Positions 61,150 to 64,000 of a stretch of 64,000 nucleotides of DNA are shown in pieces; within the stretch, counting starts at the first letter, position 1, and each line of letters opens with the position of its first letter. Below the pieces are notes generated by a model. It was not told the origin of the DNA. It saw only the letters and a program-made list of their open reading frames with translations, and searched no databases. The DNA comes from Melanocharis versteri (Eukaryota > Chordata > Aves > Passeriformes > Melanocharitidae), in contig VZTG01006037.1 in NCBI GenBank assembly GCA_013397845.1, forward strand, positions 1,702,435-1,766,434, in the 5' to 3' direction. The position numbers and the translations under genes are program-made.

Positions 61150-61420
61150 GGCAGCAGTTTGTTTAGCTCTTGGAGTTTATTTTAATTGCGGCCTTGTTTT
61201 GTAATGAGGACGGCTGCGGCAGGGGGAGCCTGCTGGGATCCGGGGGGCTGTTCCAGGGGCGTTTCCTTATCAATAAAAAGAAGTCTCGACTATTTAAATT
61301 AACAACAACTGCATGGCATGCATGCTCAGATGCTTTGTTTTCTGCGAAGTTAAACTATACACATTTGCTTATTAAGGATTTCAGTGGCTGTCCAGGATCA
61401 TAGGCCCCCTCCAAGTGCCA
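61150..61420. promoter_or_regulatory. Candidate conserved non-coding element
   Basis: The block mixes AT-rich homeodomain-like motifs (TTTATTTTAATTGCGG, TTTTGTAATGAGGACGG, CTATTTAAATTAACAAC, TTGCTTATTAAGG) with intact CpGs (GACGGCTGCGGC, GTCTCGACTATTTAAATT, TTCTGCGAAG) and a GCATGGCATGCATGC string. It is neither repeat-like nor coding: its one plus frame (61170-61403) has 77 codons without features. The mix is typical of ancient vertebrate regulatory elements, but I have no alignment to support this. Confidence 0.35.
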
Positions 61421-61837
61421 CCTTTCACATCTCCAACCTCCACCAGAGAGGAATGAAGATGAGAGCGATGGGCTCCGTGTTCATGCCGACAAACACAAGA
61501 CAGCCTGGTAAACCTTAGTAGTTTGTTATGATGATGCATGAAAAAAGGAGGAAAAAAAGTAAAATCATGTGATTTTTATGCAAATCAGATGAATTGAACG
61601 GTTAAAAAACCCCTAAATGTCAGGTAGATAAGATCGCATACACCTAGAGCAGTGTCATGATGTTCTCTGTACATTACATTCATACTGGAAACCAAAACGT
61701 GTTACAGAAATCAGACACCCACAAAAAGCTCTGAGATTGCACTGAGAACAGGTTCCTGCAAAGCACCGGCCTCTGACAAAAAAAAAAAAAGGCAAAAGAA
61801 AAAAAGTAGGTTAGATTAGAAAACAAGATAGTTGAAT
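61421..61837. promoter_or_regulatory. Possible regulatory block with octamer site
   Basis: The part 61560-61760 includes GATTTTTATGCAAATCAG with a perfect ATGCAAAT octamer at 61578-61585. Low-CpG, AT-rich sequence with ordered, non-repetitive character follows, to a short A13 run at 61779-61791. No gene or repeat body is seen. The regulatory reading is inferential. Confidence 0.3.
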
Positions 61838-61990
61838 TCCGGCAGGGACTCAGCGGTCCCCGCGCAGCCCGGCCTCACTGCATTCGCATTAATATGCACA
61901 AAAGTCCTTTTAAGTAACGTTCATGCGGCGGCACCCAGCTCTGAAAGGGGCAGGCTGTTCCTGAAACCCATCCTCGAGGGCCACGGGGAA
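61838..61990. promoter_or_regulatory. Small CpG-rich patch
   Basis: About a dozen CpGs lie in 150 bases (TTCCGGC, CAGCGGTCCCCGCGCAGCCC, CATTCGCATTAATATGC, AACGTTCATGCGGCGGC, CTCGAGG). The embedded CATTCGCATTAATATGCAC is POU/homeodomain-like. The patch is a candidate regulatory element or a minor CpG island. Confidence 0.4.
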
Positions 61991-62459
61991 GGGGAGAGGT
62001 CCACAGGCTCTCTTCTGTCAGGCTAAACTTTTCTCTCAGACACATTTATTTTTCTCCTTTAAAAGTCCAGGCAGTTATTTTTATGTGAGGATAGGGAAGC
62101 CTTATGACCTGAAGGAGTTAATTTCAAAATTAAAAATTATAGTGGGATACTGTTTATTTAAGCAGTGTTTTGTAGAAGACGAGGCACTTCTTTCCAGGGG
62201 TGCGGTTCACCTGGGAAAAATACACACAGGCCTCGATACGCCATAAAAACCTGCTCTGTGTCCCCTGGAGGGAAATGACCCAAGCCCGGGGACTCCCCTC
62301 GCTGCCAAGCAGCACCTCCAGCTCCGAGGCCCTTCGACATCCATCTGCAGCTCCCAGGGATGGCTGAATAATTTCACACTGCTCTACGCCCAGCACACCA
62401 GCACACAGGCAGAGGGGTTTCTTTTCATCCCAGGAGTTTTGCCAGGGGAGAACATGAAG
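61991..62459. other. Non-coding DNA, AT-rich then mixed
   Basis: 62035-62160 is AT-rich. 62160-62460 is mixed with a few CpGs. The minus-strand open frame 62154-63236 begins to cross here. I see no exon boundary or domain. Confidence 0.5.
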
Positions 62460-63640
62460 AAGCTGAAGAGGGACAGCCCGTGGGGAGGGTGCGAAGCACC
62501 CGTGGCGATGCCCGGCACTGCTCCTGCCTCTGCTCCTGCTCCTTGGAGCCGCTCCAGCGTGACCAGAAACACCCCTGCCACCTCCAAGGGGGACCAATTC
62601 GCAGCAGCATCGCCCCTGTACCAGCGCTGCCACCGCCTTGCACGGTGGCACTTGAGGGTTCAAACCCTTGCCTGGGTGAGGAGCTCTCTGCAGCGTAGAG
62701 GGTGTTTCTGAGAGAGGGGCGCCTGGGGCTGGCCCCCCCAGCGGTGCTGCCACAGCCTCCCACAGGCAGGGCCGAGCGGCTGCTCCTCCACGTGCCTCCA
62801 CACCTCGTGGGTGTGCGGGAGCCACGCCGAGCCCGGGGCCGCCGAGAAACGTCCCACAGCCGACACGGGGGCCGCTGGCGGCTTTGCACACTCCCACCAG
62901 CGACCCTCCCCGCCACGGGGCCACCGTTGTGCCCCGGAGAGAAGCCATTTGCTGCCGGCTTGCAGCGGCAGGGGAAGCTGTCCCGCCGGGACATTGCCGC
63001 CCTGGCAGCCACCACCACTGCCAGCGGCTGCCGTGCTGGTCCCCATAGCTGGGACAGGCAAAGGAAGAGGGTGCCAAGGCCTCTCTCAGCAAGGATCCCT
63101 CTGGCCGATGGTCGGAGAGGGCTCCCAGGGAAATGACTCCATCCCCAGCTCCCTGAAGTCCCCAGTGAGGCACCAAAGGGACTACTGCTACTTTTGGGGG
63201 CAGCAGGAAGCACTGGGGAGTAGAGGCAGGTGGCAAGAGCCCTTGGGTAGCTGCAGCCGGGCCCTGAGTGACAGAGAGGGAGTAGGAGAAGGTATGACAC
63301 CGGAGCAGAAAGGCCAGAAACTCAGCAAAGGCGCCCAGGCCGCCCAGTTCCCAGTCCGCAAGGGATGCTGCTGGCTGCTCCCTATGTCCTCGTAACGAGG
63401 TGGGTTAGGATGGAAACTTTGATGCAAGCCCAGCTTGGCTGTGGCCAGGCAGAGTGAGAAATCTCCCCCGTAAGAGTGCTACTTGAACGGAAGCTGTGCT
63501 CGACCTCGGGTCTCCACCAAAAATCCCCCAAGCGGCAGCCCTCTCGCTGCCGCTCCCGAGCGTCCCGCGGGCGCTGGGCTCGCTGGGCTCCGGCTAAAGC
63601 GAAAGCGTCACACACTGCAGAGAAATGACAAACAGAACAG
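62460..63640. promoter_or_regulatory. CpG island
   Basis: CpG density is high and fairly continuous, strongest at 62800-63010 (about twenty CpGs in 190 bases, for example CCACGCCGAGCCCGGGGCCG and TGTCCCGCCGGGAC) and 63480-63610 (CTCGCTGCCGCTCCCGAGCG, TCCCGCGGGCGCTGG). CpG is depleted elsewhere in the window, so this is a real contrast. Islands of about 1 kb commonly mark vertebrate promoters or developmental gene bodies. No initiator, TATA or coding exon is identifiable. Stop-poor frames on both strands (62154-63236 minus, 360 codons; 62425-63300 minus, 291; 62811-63395 plus, 194) are expected from composition and lack domains. Confidence 0.6.
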
Positions 63641-64000
63641 ATCTGTCGCCCCCAACAACCCCCTTCCTTTGGATTTCATTGCTGGGGAAAAAAGAAAAAA
63701 AAAGAACCAAATCAAAATCCCGGAGCCGAGTTGCCACTGTTGGGTCCGTCCCTGCTTTGGTCACTTGCAGAGCCGGGAGCCCTCTCCCTGCCCGGGGCCG
63801 GGATCGGAGTGGCACAAGTCACACAGCTGCACTCACTCCCTGGGAATTCCATATCGCATTTTAACTACAGGAAAGCCGTCTCTCCAGCATATCTGTACCA
63901 CCTCAAGTGTCTCGGGAGTACCATCCCTGTCTTGCCACCGGGCTATTTTTAATGACGAGTCGTATTAGCAGAAGGGCTTTCTTCCTAATTTATTACGCCC
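63641..64000. other. Non-coding DNA at window end
   Basis: GC-moderate sequence with an A-rich stretch at 63690-63710. The open frame at 63483-63968 plus (161 codons) starts inside the CpG island and shows no domain. I see no gene. Confidence 0.5.

Overview
This window looks like nuclear DNA from a bird, from a gene-poor stretch that is intergenic or deep intronic. The main taxonomic clue is a 3'-end fragment of the avian CR1 LINE on the minus strand at 30985-31120. It carries the octamer-like tail and conserved core of that family. Older amniote repeats support a sauropsid origin: CR1/L3-like 3' ends at 17320-17690, 34818-35115 and 39562-39735, and MIR/CORE-SINE-like copies at 18338-18460, 55795-55945 and 56830-56995. 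These family names are recalled from memory of the consensus sequences. I could not run an alignment.

I found no protein-coding exon, tRNA, rRNA, known microRNA or CRISPR array. Long open frames exist, for example 62154-63236 minus (360 codons), 47604-48335 minus (243), 34195-34812 minus (205) and 717-1325 plus (202). None carries a recognisable domain, and most overlap equally open frames on other strands or sit on GC-rich or simple-repeat DNA. I treat them as chance.

Layout. From 1 to about 30 kb is ordinary unique DNA with microsatellites, faint old repeats and one notable pair of identical 84-bp segments at 26163-26246 and 27659-27742. From 30 to 43 kb are the CR1, the two clearest CR1/L3-like relics, a GGAA microsatellite, a 27-bp tandem duplication and a possible hairpin. 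From 43 to 55 kb there is a small CpG-rich patch at 43385-43640, several homopolymer tracts and otherwise little. From 55.8 to 57 kb two SINE relics lie in opposite orientation. From 57.4 kb to the end, CpG-rich pockets alternate with AT-rich blocks rich in TAAT and octamer motifs (58561-58960, 61150-61420, 61560-61760). A larger CpG island follows at 62460-63640. This right-hand part is the best candidate for regulatory DNA, possibly near a developmental gene outside the window, but that is inference.

No new biological system can be claimed. The observations most worth checking are the 84-bp duplicate with its adjacent perfect hairpin, and the right-end regulatory candidate.
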